From: Paractinoplanes atraurantiacus
GTDB taxonomy: Bacteria; Actinomycetota; Actinomycetes; Mycobacteriales; Micromonosporaceae
DNA length: 64,000 nucleotides
Reading direction: 5' to 3'
Assembly: GCF_900215205.1 (NCBI RefSeq)
Contig: NZ_OBDY01000002.1
Span: 453,867-517,866 of the forward strand
A program made the translations under genes and the position numbers. The notes beneath the pieces were generated by a model, which saw only the letters and a list, made by a program, of their open reading frames with translations, was not told the DNA's origin and did not search any database. Each line of letters opens with the position of its first letter. Position 1 is the stretch's first letter. This document shows, one piece after another, positions 7,164 to 16,800 of the stretch.

Positions 7164-8900
7164 TTGATCGGGTTCGGTTATCCCGCGAGGGCGAAGCGTC
7201 TAAGCGGGACTGCATTGAAATACGCGCAGCACAGCGAATTTGATCGCGCACTCCGTCGCCTCAATGAAGCTGTGGATGTAGTCGCATCATGCCGCGAATA
7301 CCTAGCCGCTGCCGAGGCCGCAAGATATGTCCTCCTTGCCGCCGCAACGATAGGGCAGAACGCCGAGGAGCCAGTACAGGAGGCTACATACAAGCTGTAT
7401 CGAAGAATAGCGTTCGTGCTGAGTGATACAAGAGTAGAGATAAATACGATGTTGGCTCTTCACGAAGCGTCAAAAGGGGCAAACTTCAGCTCAGTATTGC
7501 GTGAAAATCAGGGTCGAACGCTTCCTGAGACGATCGAGCCTCTGCTTAGAGAGGTTTGGCAATCCGAACAGGACATTCCGGGGCCTATGCTGGAGCCGGA
7601 AATGCCATACGGCGCGGAAACAGTCGCGTTCTTCTACGCGGGAAGCCATGAAGCAGAGGACGTAAGCGATCCCTACACCCGACACCGGAATCTTCAGCGA
7701 AAAGCCGACCAAGAGATTACCAATCATCTCTACGCGGACGTCGAGGCATCCCAATTGTCCCTTCCTGATGTCGAGGATATTCAAGCTGCAATTCCTGCCG
7801 ACGCCGTATTGATTTCACTCTTCTTGGGGGAGTCGCATCATCCTTCCCAACCGAGGCCGTTGGCGGCAGTTCAAGGGCTGGCAGTAACTCGCGAGGGAAT
7901 AGATTTCCGAACGTCGACAGGAGTAAACGCTCCCGGAGGTCTTCTAGAGCTCCGGCGAGGCGACCAAGTTCTGATGGCGTCGCCGGCTATTGCAGAAGTG
8001 GACGTTCTTCGTCACGCCGTCCTCGAGGATCCACTCCATCGCCGATTGGCTCCGGAGGCAGAAGACCGCCTTAAGGGTGAAGCGCACGCCTTGTGCGCCG
8101 GATTCCTAAGATCAACGACACGCTGGCTCTCCGAGGGAAAGCGACACTTAATCATCTGGCCGAATGGTCCACTTCATTTTGTGCCGTTCCATCTCTTAAT
8201 GCACGATGGCTGGACCGTTGCGGACGATTGGACAGTTACCCAGACGGCAAACCTCATGCCCTTCCGGGCGAAGCAGGAGCCCAACGAAGCAAGGCAGGCG
8301 AAGGATTTGATCGTCTTTGCATTCGCAGGTGGCAGGGCCGAACACGGGTTGCCGGCAGCTGAAGGCCTCGAAGCGCATGCCGAAGCGCTCGTTGCCACTG
8401 TAGGTGCTGGAGTAGCTGTAACCGGATCCGCTGCGACCCCGAGGCGACTAATCGCAATGGCCCGAGGTGCGCGATACCTCCACATTGCGGCGCACGGTGC
8501 TCACAATGAGTGGGCGCCATGGTTCCAGTGCGTCTTTCTCTCGCCCGACGAAAACTCTGATGGTCGATTGTTCGCTTATGACGTCCTTCACGCAGACCTG
8601 CGCGGTGTGGAACTCGTTACCTTAAGCTCATGCGAATCGGCCCTCGGAAGGTTTGATATGAACGACAATCTGCGTGGCATTCCTGCGGCATTCCTCGCTG
8701 CAGGTGCCGCTGCAGTAGTCGGATGTTCGTGGCCAGTGCATCCAGCAGTCGCGCTTGACTTCTTTGGCTCCTTGTATCGCCATCTTTCCCTAGGGATGGA
8801 CCGAGTGTCAGCTTTCCGCGCGGCGCAGGTCGACGCGCGCGCTCACCATCCAGCGTATAGGGACTGGGGAGCGTTCGTGTACGTTGGAGACTGGACCTGA
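7164..8900 (+). CDS. CHAT-domain protease (caspase-like)
   Basis: A 578-residue protein. The TTG at 7164 follows a strong GGAGG (7154-7158). The N-terminal 200 residues are helical and look TPR-like; the C-terminal half is a CHAT domain with the catalytic dyad His444 (HIAAHGAHN) and Cys490 (LSSCESALG), followed by the typical GIPAAFLAAGAAAVVG and the closing WGAFVYVGD. CHAT proteins are cysteine peptidases that in bacteria often act as toxic effectors in anti-phage or programmed-death systems, cutting partner proteins. The neighbour 28 bp downstream on the same strand is unknown and may be the sensor or substrate. The gene is less GC-rich than the chromosomal genes and has TTA codons at residues 329, 345 and 487, which are rare in actinomycetes. 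Both suggest transfer. Confidence 0.9.
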   Translation: MIGFGYPARAKRLSGTALKYAQHSEFDRALRRLNEAVDVVASCREYLAAAEAARYVLLAAATIGQNAEEPVQEATYKLYRRIAFVLSDTRVEINTMLALHEASKGANFSSVLRENQGRTLPETIEPLLREVWQSEQDIPGPMLEPEMPYGAETVAFFYAGSHEAEDVSDPYTRHRNLQRKADQEITNHLYADVEASQLSLPDVEDIQAAIPADAVLISLFLGESHHPSQPRPLAAVQGLAVTREGIDFRTSTGVNAPGGLLELRRGDQVLMASPAIAEVDVLRHAVLEDPLHRRLAPEAEDRLKGEAHALCAGFLRSTTRWLSEGKRHLIIWPNGPLHFVPFHLLMHDGWTVADDWTVTQTANLMPFRAKQEPNEARQAKDLIVFAFAGGRAEHGLPAAEGLEAHAEALVATVGAGVAVTGSAATPRRLIAMARGARYLHIAAHGAHNEWAPWFQCVFLSPDENSDGRLFAYDVLHADLRGVELVTLSSCESALGRFDMNDNLRGIPAAFLAAGAAAVVGCSWPVHPAVALDFFGSLYRHLSLGMDRVSAFRAAQVDARAHHPAYRDWGAFVYVGDWT

Positions 8901-8928
8901 CCTGTAGCAACGAACGGAAGGCCCAGCG

Positions 8929-9672
8929 ATGACGTATCCCATAGCGCAGGTCAGGCTCGCCGAAGGCCCTGTGTTGGACCTAGATTTAGTGCCCCGTCTG
9001 GAACTCGGTGACGAACAAATACCGATATTGTCGCGGAGGCTGACTGTCGGCGCACCGGTCATGTTTGCGATTCCTCCGACCAGCGTAGAAACTGGAACGC
9101 AGCTCGCTGCCTACTTACTGGCGCAGGCCGGAACTAGTTCGTACTATTTTCTCGACTTGGCGGTAAGCCCTCGGCCGGATAAGGCTGAGCTCTTCACAGA
9201 TCTGGGTGTCGGTGTGCAACTGGCTTGTGATGCCGCTGCGCCAAATCAGCCGATCGCCTGGTCATTGTCGCCGATGCGGTCCGCTACCTCCGTGCCGGTT
9301 CGCCGTACAGTCGGAATCACGGTCAAAGCCGTCATCGTTGAACCGAAGATGGAGCGGCAGACGGAAGTTAATCGGGAAGAAGATTTCGTGGTGGCGTATG
9401 GCTTGCGCGAAAGCTCTTTCGAATGGCGATATAGAGCCAGTCAGCGCCGTGGGCTGGATGGCATTCTCCAAATGCAGGCCGTCATTCAGGCGCCAGCAGG
9501 CTTCGACGTGCGCGCGGATGTCGTCGTGGCCGCAACCCTCCAGCTTCCTGGCTACGGGTTTGGCCGGCGCCGCTACCGAGCGGATCTTCCGGCACAGGTG
9601 CGATCGGTTGTTGGATCTGATCGTTCGCAGTCCACTCCGATTGTCGCTATCGAGTCGGCGACGTCAACCTGA
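8929..9672 (+). CDS. Unknown partner of the CHAT protease
   Basis: A 247-residue protein of no family I recognise. It has no signal peptide or membrane segment. The pattern of alternating hydrophobic residues (VGITVKAVIVEPKME, DVRADVVVAATLQLPG) predicts a beta-rich protein, perhaps two related beta sandwiches. The ATG at 8929 is preceded by GGAAGG and lies 28 bp after the CHAT gene, so the two form an operon. It also contains TTA codons (at 8986 and 9115). By analogy with CHAT systems it could be an adaptor, a sensor or the protein cut by the protease; none of these is shown by sequence. Its end overlaps the convergent gene at 9664. Confidence 0.7.
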   Translation: MTYPIAQVRLAEGPVLDLDLVPRLELGDEQIPILSRRLTVGAPVMFAIPPTSVETGTQLAAYLLAQAGTSSYYFLDLAVSPRPDKAELFTDLGVGVQLACDAAAPNQPIAWSLSPMRSATSVPVRRTVGITVKAVIVEPKMERQTEVNREEDFVVAYGLRESSFEWRYRASQRRGLDGILQMQAVIQAPAGFDVRADVVVAATLQLPGYGFGRRRYRADLPAQVRSVVGSDRSQSTPIVAIESATST

Positions 9673-10011
9673 GGCTGCGATCCGCAGGGCCGCGTTAACG
9701 ACGCCTGCGATGGGCTCAACGACGGTTATGGTTTGGACTCTTCGGGGTGCATTCGCCGACCGGGCCTTAGTATGCTTGAAGCTAGACCACTCCGCCTTCG
9801 ACGGGTCCAACGAAGCGCCGAGCAGTTCCGACTGGGCGATATGCAGCGAACGGAATGATCGAGAATCCCAGATATCCGGGAACGTCCAGGGCTCCGGCCT
9901 GTCTCCAGCTAGTGACGTCAAGTCCCCGCTGACGATCCAGGGTGCCAACTTGATGCGCCGACGATCGTCCCAGATCTGATCAGACAGGCACTGGAAGTTA
10001 GGTGAGACCAT
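9664..10011 (-). CDS. Small unknown protein, third gene of the Avs-like operon
   Basis: A 115-residue frame that starts inside the end of the gene at 9998-10807 (14-bp overlap) and ends overlapping the convergent CHAT partner gene by 9 bp. It is rich in Trp near the start (APWIVSGD, PEPWTFPDIWD) and has no recognisable motif. I list it because the overlap fits an operon and the frame uses the strand of its neighbours. It could still be a chance open frame; codon bias in this low-GC stretch is not decisive. Confidence 0.4.
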   Translation of the reverse strand: MVSPNFQCLSDQIWDDRRRIKLAPWIVSGDLTSLAGDRPEPWTFPDIWDSRSFRSLHIAQSELLGASLDPSKAEWSSFKHTKARSANAPRRVQTITVVEPIAGVVNAALRIAASG

Positions 10012-10807
10012 CGAAGTCCAGACCCTGAAGATCGCGATCGCGGCCCTTCAATGACCCATCTGATGGTGCCTGATGTCGTTCAATTAGATCGCGAGCCGCG
10101 CGGCAGGTGGCCGATAGCCTGTCAACAACGTCATCGGATGTGTCGGCAGCCGCTTCATCGTCCCGTACACCACGACGCAAGTCGCGCCGACTCGGTCGGT
10201 TGAGGAGCCTGAGAGCTCGCAAGAGACCGGGCTCCTCCTCTTTTACTCTCTCCGCAAGCTCGATCCACTTGGATTCTTTGTTGGCCGCAGCGTCCGCGGC
10301 ACAGAGAATGAGTTCCCGTACGACATCGCGTGCTTGCACTTCGATTGCCAGGGCGGCCTTCAGAAAGTCGTCAATGCCATCGCCATTCGCATTTGTAGCT
10401 CGGTCTTCGTCAAAGTATCCCCAAAAATCCCACGGAGACCTATGTGGGTCAAGGCGCGCGAGCGCGCGGAATATTGAGTCATAGCTCGACAAAGGACGAT
10501 TAGAGCTGCGCAGGCTTTGCCGATGCTTCCAAAGCCGAAGAATCTCTCCCGCGCACTCACTCTGTAGCCTTTCGCGTTCGATACCCTCCGCAGACTTAAC
10601 ACGTTGCACTAGATCGGCAATATAGTGCGACATCCACCTGCCCAGAGTGTCGTTATGATCCAAGACGTCAGCTAGCTCTTTGCCAAGGCGAATAATGTCT
10701 TCAAAGTTCGACGAACCCGTCGTGTTCGTCGAAGATGAGTACCTTGAAATTGGGAACTGGGATTCGGGTGTCTGGGTCATTGGGGCCATTCCAGTGCTTG
10801 TAGTCAT
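9998..10807 (-). CDS. Unknown helical partner of the Avs-like protein
   Basis: A frame of up to 269 residues. If it starts at 10807 it overlaps the large upstream gene by 107 bp, which is unusual; the conserved-looking part begins around SNFEDIIRLGKELADVLD, so a later start near the upstream stop at 10701 is likely. The protein is mainly helical and charged (heptad-like DLVQRVKSAEGIERERLQSE; ELAERVKEEEPGLLRALRLL), with no membrane segment and no motif I recognise. Its tight linkage to the 2084-residue ATPase suggests an accessory or regulatory subunit. Confidence 0.65.
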   Translation of the reverse strand: MTTSTGMAPMTQTPESQFPISRYSSSTNTTGSSNFEDIIRLGKELADVLDHNDTLGRWMSHYIADLVQRVKSAEGIERERLQSECAGEILRLWKHRQSLRSSNRPLSSYDSIFRALARLDPHRSPWDFWGYFDEDRATNANGDGIDDFLKAALAIEVQARDVVRELILCAADAAANKESKWIELAERVKEEEPGLLRALRLLNRPSRRDLRRGVRDDEAAADTSDDVVDRLSATCRAARDLIERHQAPSDGSLKGRDRDLQGLDFDGLT

Positions 10808-13800
10808 CGCGTAGGGTGCGCTCGAGGGTCACTTTAAAAATCACACTCATGCCGGACTTGCGAGTCAGATCACGTAGGCCGTCGAGACTAATTGATAGCC
10901 TATGACCATCAGTACCTGTACCTCTGCCATTCACGTCGTGCATGTCCGACCACACTATTGACGACAATAGCAAGTGGTCACCGCGGTACCAGTTCCGCTC
11001 GTCAGTGTCGCCGGCGATGCCTAGCCAGCGACACGCCAGGGCGGACGGCCTAGGCGCCGGGAACTGCACGCCCTCGGCTAAGGGATCGGAGCTATCCAAG
11101 CGACTCGGCAGACTCCCGTCTGCGATCCATCCGAGCAGTCGATAACTGCCGGCATTCAGAGCGTCCTCGTCATTATCTCCAGGGACGGCGAAGTGCCAAG
11201 GGCTCGCGGCGCTCTGCCATGCAGCTAGCAGATGGAGTGCGCGGTCGGGTGCAACCAAGGCGCTTGATACACTGACAGCCTCCGTATCGCCATCCTTCCT
11301 CTGCGTTGACCATTCAGAGACGACGATCATGGGAGGTTCGACGTCGAAAAGCCTTCGGAGAGGATTCTCGTTCCGCACGTTGTCTGCCCAGGTGCGGTCA
11401 AGGGCGTCAAGATCTTGAAGCGAGACCTGATCCGGTGGGATGGCGTCGCGTCGATCGGACAGCCAGCGCCCGTCCCGTCTGGTCGGGCGAAAATGCTGGA
11501 GCCAGCCTGCAAAGTCGTCATCGATCCCATCCGGATCGACATGAACAGGCTCGGTATCAATTAAGTCGCCCGCGACAACCATGAGCGCATGAAAGCTCAG
11601 ATAGAAGTCAAGCGCATGAACCGCAGGAGTCTCGCTCTTGTAGTAGGAGGTCTTCTCGTCCAATATTCCCAAGAGTCGGCGGGAATCTTCTACCCGTTCA
11701 TCCACCAGAGGTAAAGCCCAGGATTGCGTTATTACATCGCTTGCACGTTGGGCAACCGACTCAAGCGGTAATGCGAAGCAGCGTGCGAGCGGTTCAAGCC
11801 AATGCTCCTCGAAATCGAAATAGAAGCGGTATCTTCCGTCCGCTCGCGTGCTACGGCGCTGGCTCGATGACGGCCGTCTGTCGTGCCGTTGTGCTGTCCC
11901 TACGGGGGAATTGACCCGACCAAGATGAATACGCTCGTCCTCACTGACGCCCACCAGACCCTTACGGTCGAGCAACAAAAGTGATCTACGAGCTGATTCC
12001 CTAAGCAGCACGTGGTTTCCGAAAGCGTTCGAGCGCAATCCAGACTGAAAGAGCGCCACTCGATTTGGTGCGTCGAGGCTCGCGCGCTCTAGTCCTAAGA
12101 AGAGCCACAAGAGTGCATGCAATCTATAAAACTTCAAACGAGCGTCAGTGAAAGACGCCTCCGATCCTTCTGTCGCGGCAAGGTCAGCGAGAGCGCGCAG
12201 CTCGCCATCGGCACCAAGCTGGCACAGAAGGTGGACCGAATGAGCTGCGCGCCAGCGTGTGGCCTCAGCAGGATCAGCCAATGCCGACCAGATGTAGCCC
12301 GCCACGCACCGGTGTATGTCGCTGGGCGGCAGTAGGGCGCTCGTCCATGGACCGTCACCGGTGTCGATCTCGTTTAGATACTCGAGCTCGTCGGTTGCTT
12401 GGTCGAAGCAGTCCAACGCTTCTCTGCCTGTAAGCCAAGGCGCGATGCTGGATACAAGGCCGAAACACGTATCAGCGTCAAGCGTCTCGTTGCGCGCGCC
12501 TAATTCGATAAGCGCAGCATCGAAGATGTCTCTTGAGCTACTCCCCGTCGCTCGTGAGAGCAGCTCCAATGGGAGAACTTCATAGTCAGACGAAGTTACG
12601 ATTTTCTCGCAAAATCGATGTATTGCATGTGTTGCGAGAAGGCGCCCAGCGTCGAGGGCAGCGCGTGGCAGCCCGTCTGTGTCTAAAATGCGCTCGATTA
12701 GGGCTCGGTAGATGTACGCACCAAAGTTGTCATTACGGCGAAAGGCGTCGATAACTGCCGATAGATTCCGACTAGGTGTAGACAACGTCGAGTCTATCAA
12801 GTCTTCATAGTTAATGCCGACTCTGTCGACACACATCCGTCTAGCTTCCTCCAAGTCGTGCGGCTGGCTAAGGTCAAGAGCACGTAGCGCAGCTATATTG
12901 GAAGCGCGGCTTCTCAAGTATTTCTTGTCGTTTCCCCACGAAGTCCTGTGAGAGACACCCGAAGAATATGGTCGTGATGTAGTGGTTCGGCGCTGGATGG
13001 AGTTGTCCGAATAGCTCGTGGTTGAGAGATCAATCGAGAATCTCTGTGCCAAGGACTTGATCTGCTGGAAGTACTCCGGATGATGCCAGGTGCCTCTGTC
13101 GTAAGTGCTAACGACATCGAAGAGTAATGCCGGCTCGATTTGCCTTGAGGACGAAAGTCGTTCAAGTATTGGCCGCATATCCGTCGACTCGGAGATCGGA
13201 ACCAGAGATGCCACACCTAAGGGTGCGTCACCCCAAAGCTCCACGGAGTCCATTATCTCCCGTAATACGTGATACGCCGAACCGAAACGGCGATCCCGCC
13301 ATCGGGCCGCGATGGCGAGAGCGCTGCTTCTACTAAATCGTACGATCGTTTGGATGCATTGTGGCTGTTGCTCCGATGCGTCACCGAGAAACTCTGCTAA
13401 GGCTTCGAATGTGCGCGCTAATTGATAGGCGCGCTCGTCATCCTTCCCAACTGTCGAGCCTTGCCTAGCCAGCGCATTCACTGCATTCCAGCGTCGCAAC
13501 ACTTCGTCGCCAATTTTCATCGAGGTTTCGATGGCTCGCCCAAAGTATGCTTTCGCCTCCTCGAGGCTGGCGGAGCGTACGGATCTTGCCAAAGCCGCGA
13601 AGGTGGAGATTTTCTCACTGGCCTGCTCCCGAGACACGGCAAGCGTTTCGTCGAGATGAGCCGCCACAGCAAAAGTGACACTGTCCATGCTCTGCGTCCG
13701 AGCCGAGTGCTGGACGATTTCAATCAGGGTTGGCCAATAGAGAAATCTGTCAACCCGGCGAATCCATTCATGGAAGAGGCCTGCGGTGTAGTGGTCCTGA

Positions 13801-16800
13801 TGCTGTGCCAAGATCTGCGCCGAGAATCGCGCAACCATCTGGAGCAGCACTCGTGGTGTTTGATAGTCGCCGACGTTTTTTGTGTAAGTGTCGTTGGACA
13901 GTCGGCGGAGCTCGGGATCGGATTCGGATAGGGCAGCGCAAACAACCCGGGCCCATAACTGCGCCCATGGTAGCGCCGGAGTGATGTTGCGCCGAAATTC
14001 GCTTAATTCATTTGAGGGGTCATGTTTGGGCTCCTCGATCTCTTTGACCAGTTCCGGATGGGCAAGGTTCCGCTCCGTCATTTCGAACCCGCTGAAAAAG
14101 GTCAGCAGCGAAAATCCCTTGAGAAGGAGATCTGGTGCACTGCCTCCACGGCTACCTATTCCCCGCGGCAGGCTCGGCGGCAGCTGCAACTTGAGAATGC
14201 GCCCCAGCACATTTGGCTTCGCTAGGCGATGCCTAGCGGATGCAGTGACAACTGCGATTGTTGCAGCTAAAGCTGGATACTCGTCTCCGTAGGCGTGTGA
14301 CCGCCTGTCCGAAACTTCGATCGGTTTACGCCGCCTTCGGAATCTCTTCAGTGCCGAGCGGGCTGCCTCGCTGGCGATCGTTATGCCGTTCTTCCCAGCG
14401 CTTTCAAGAATACCTAGTTGAAGAAGCGCGTTACCCTCAGCTGCGACGACGAAGCTGTCCAGACTTTCGAGTCGGTTGGCCTCGATTAGCCGGCTGCCCA
14501 CTATCGTGCCAGCGCGATAGGCAACTGTGGCTGGCCTCCATCGTGACAAGAACGCTACAGCGGCTCCAGGGCCATCTGTATTAACTAGCCCAAGCGCGAC
14601 CTGCGCGATATCGTCGTCGCTTATATGGTTGTCGTCTTTGACATCCTCTGGCAAACGCGACCATCCGACCATCCAATCGATCGCGCTCCGCAGTCGACTT
14701 CGTGCAATGTCAAGTTGACCGGAGGCAAACGAAAGCATACAACCCTCATACGCCAGGTTTGATCCTGGCCAGTTGACGGCCAGTGCGCGACGCGCAAGGA
14801 GATCGTCGACTATCTGCCCGTTTAGTACCTCGCCCGCGATATGGGTATTGTTCCGTATTAGTGTTCGTCGACGCGCCTCGCCGAGTGACAAAGAGCCGGC
14901 CTTGAGGGCTAACTTGGCAACCTCTACCTTCATATTGCGCTTAGCTGCGGATTTCACCGCGAATTGAAGGCGCTGTTGTTCGATCTCAGCACGCTCAAGC
15001 TCGTTTGACTTCGGGAGCGCGCTTCCGTTGACGGCGAGTTGAACAAGCTTGGCGAACTGCCCAGCCTCCCATAGCAACTGAGGAAGACATGCAGCCGCGT
15101 AGGTGTACTTCTCGGCTAGAGGTTCCAGTCTCAGCAGGAAAGATGTCAACTTGGCGCTAGTCGGCCGATGATTCTTCCTGAACCACGTCTCAGTCGGCTC
15201 ATCTCGGAACTGGATCGAGTCTCCGTCGATTAAGAGCGGACGGCCAAGGTCACTTACGAAGCTGTGGATAGTCTCAATGGGAAGACTGCACAGCTCAGCC
15301 ATAAAGTTTATCGGTATCTGAGGGCGTAGAGCTGCGAGGGACTCGCAGATAGAATCGACCTCGCTAAGCTTAAGCTTTTGTTCATATCGGATCTTGTCAA
15401 CAGAATTTGCAATTACCGCATCCAGAGTGCCCGCTGCGTCAATAGTATTGGATGACGCTAGCAGGCGTAGGCATTCTTCCACGCTGGTGGCTTCGCCTAA
15501 GACTTGCGCTTGCACGCGTGGATTGCCAAAAGTGAGTCGGTGAAACTCGGATATATCCAAGTCTTTTGCGTCCGCGAATTTCATCCGGACATGTTCGGCC
15601 GTCTCCTGTAAGGAGAAGCCGGTGATCTCGACCTTCATTGCTTCTGGAGGCGGATCTAGCAGGTCGACGCGTTCGGTGCGCGCGAACACGGCAAGGCGAA
15701 CGTTGCCCGGCATTTCGTCTTCCGCCAGCAGATCCGGGACGAAAGAACCGCTATTGAAGTCCTTGGCGGCCATGACTGCGTTGTCTGCGGCGTCAATGGC
15801 AATAACCAGGACGGCGTCAGGGGATGCCGCACGTAAGGCCGCTGCGCTCTTCTGGATTCTGTCGCGGAAGGCGGCGGTGTAGTCGCTGGCTGTCGCGGTG
15901 GGGCTAGGCACGAGTGGTTGACAAAGCCGTCGGCCAGCTATTTCGTTGACTATTTGTACCAGTGCCTGTCGGTGCTCGTGACGCGGTCCGCTCATCCGGC
16001 GGTATCGTCCCGCGCCGAAGCAATCGTAAACAACGCAAACGGAGCCGCCGGGTAGGAGCTGTTGTAGGGATCCGGCAAGTACGGACTTACCAACGCCTCC
16101 CGGAGCGTGAACGATGACGGGTTTCTCGGCATGAACTATGTGAGCGGAAATTTTGTGGAACTGTTTCCTGGCAACGGGATTCAAGACGGGCGTCAAAAGC
16201 GGTGGCGCAGGAAATAGCTGATCCTCGGTTGCGCCCAAAGCTATCAGGACGTCTTCGCGGCGGATTGTCGAGTCTATCGCCAAAGAAGTGGCACGTTGTG
16301 AAACTGTTTCCTTCAACCTCAGAGACGCATCGCCCCGCATTCCCGGCAAGAATTCTGCAACGCCGTTTTCGTATTCAAGCCGCAGGGCTCCGAGGTCAAT
16401 TTCCGGAGTTCCGAGATCAAGTAGCTGGGCAAACTTTGATGCGTCGCTGTCGTCGTGAATCTGGATGTACCTACGAAGTAGATCCATCTGGACTTGATGC
16501 CGAGGCTTGCGGTTCTGAGCCAGGTCTTGGACGGTTTCGTTGAATTGTTCGTCTACTGGCCTATTCGTCACGAGCTTAAATCTGACCTTGTCGAGAACGC
16601 TGATTGTGTCGTCGTTCAAGGCTTTATAGCGATCGGCGAAGCCGCACAATGTGCGCCGAAGTCCCGACAGCCTCCACGGTTCGGCTCTTCGTACTGTCGA
16701 GTGTTTTAGCTGTCGATATACAACCTTGTCGGCATCGGCCAGGTGTTCTGATCCGTAGTATTCTGCGATGTCGATGATCTGTTCGCCGGCGACGACACGC

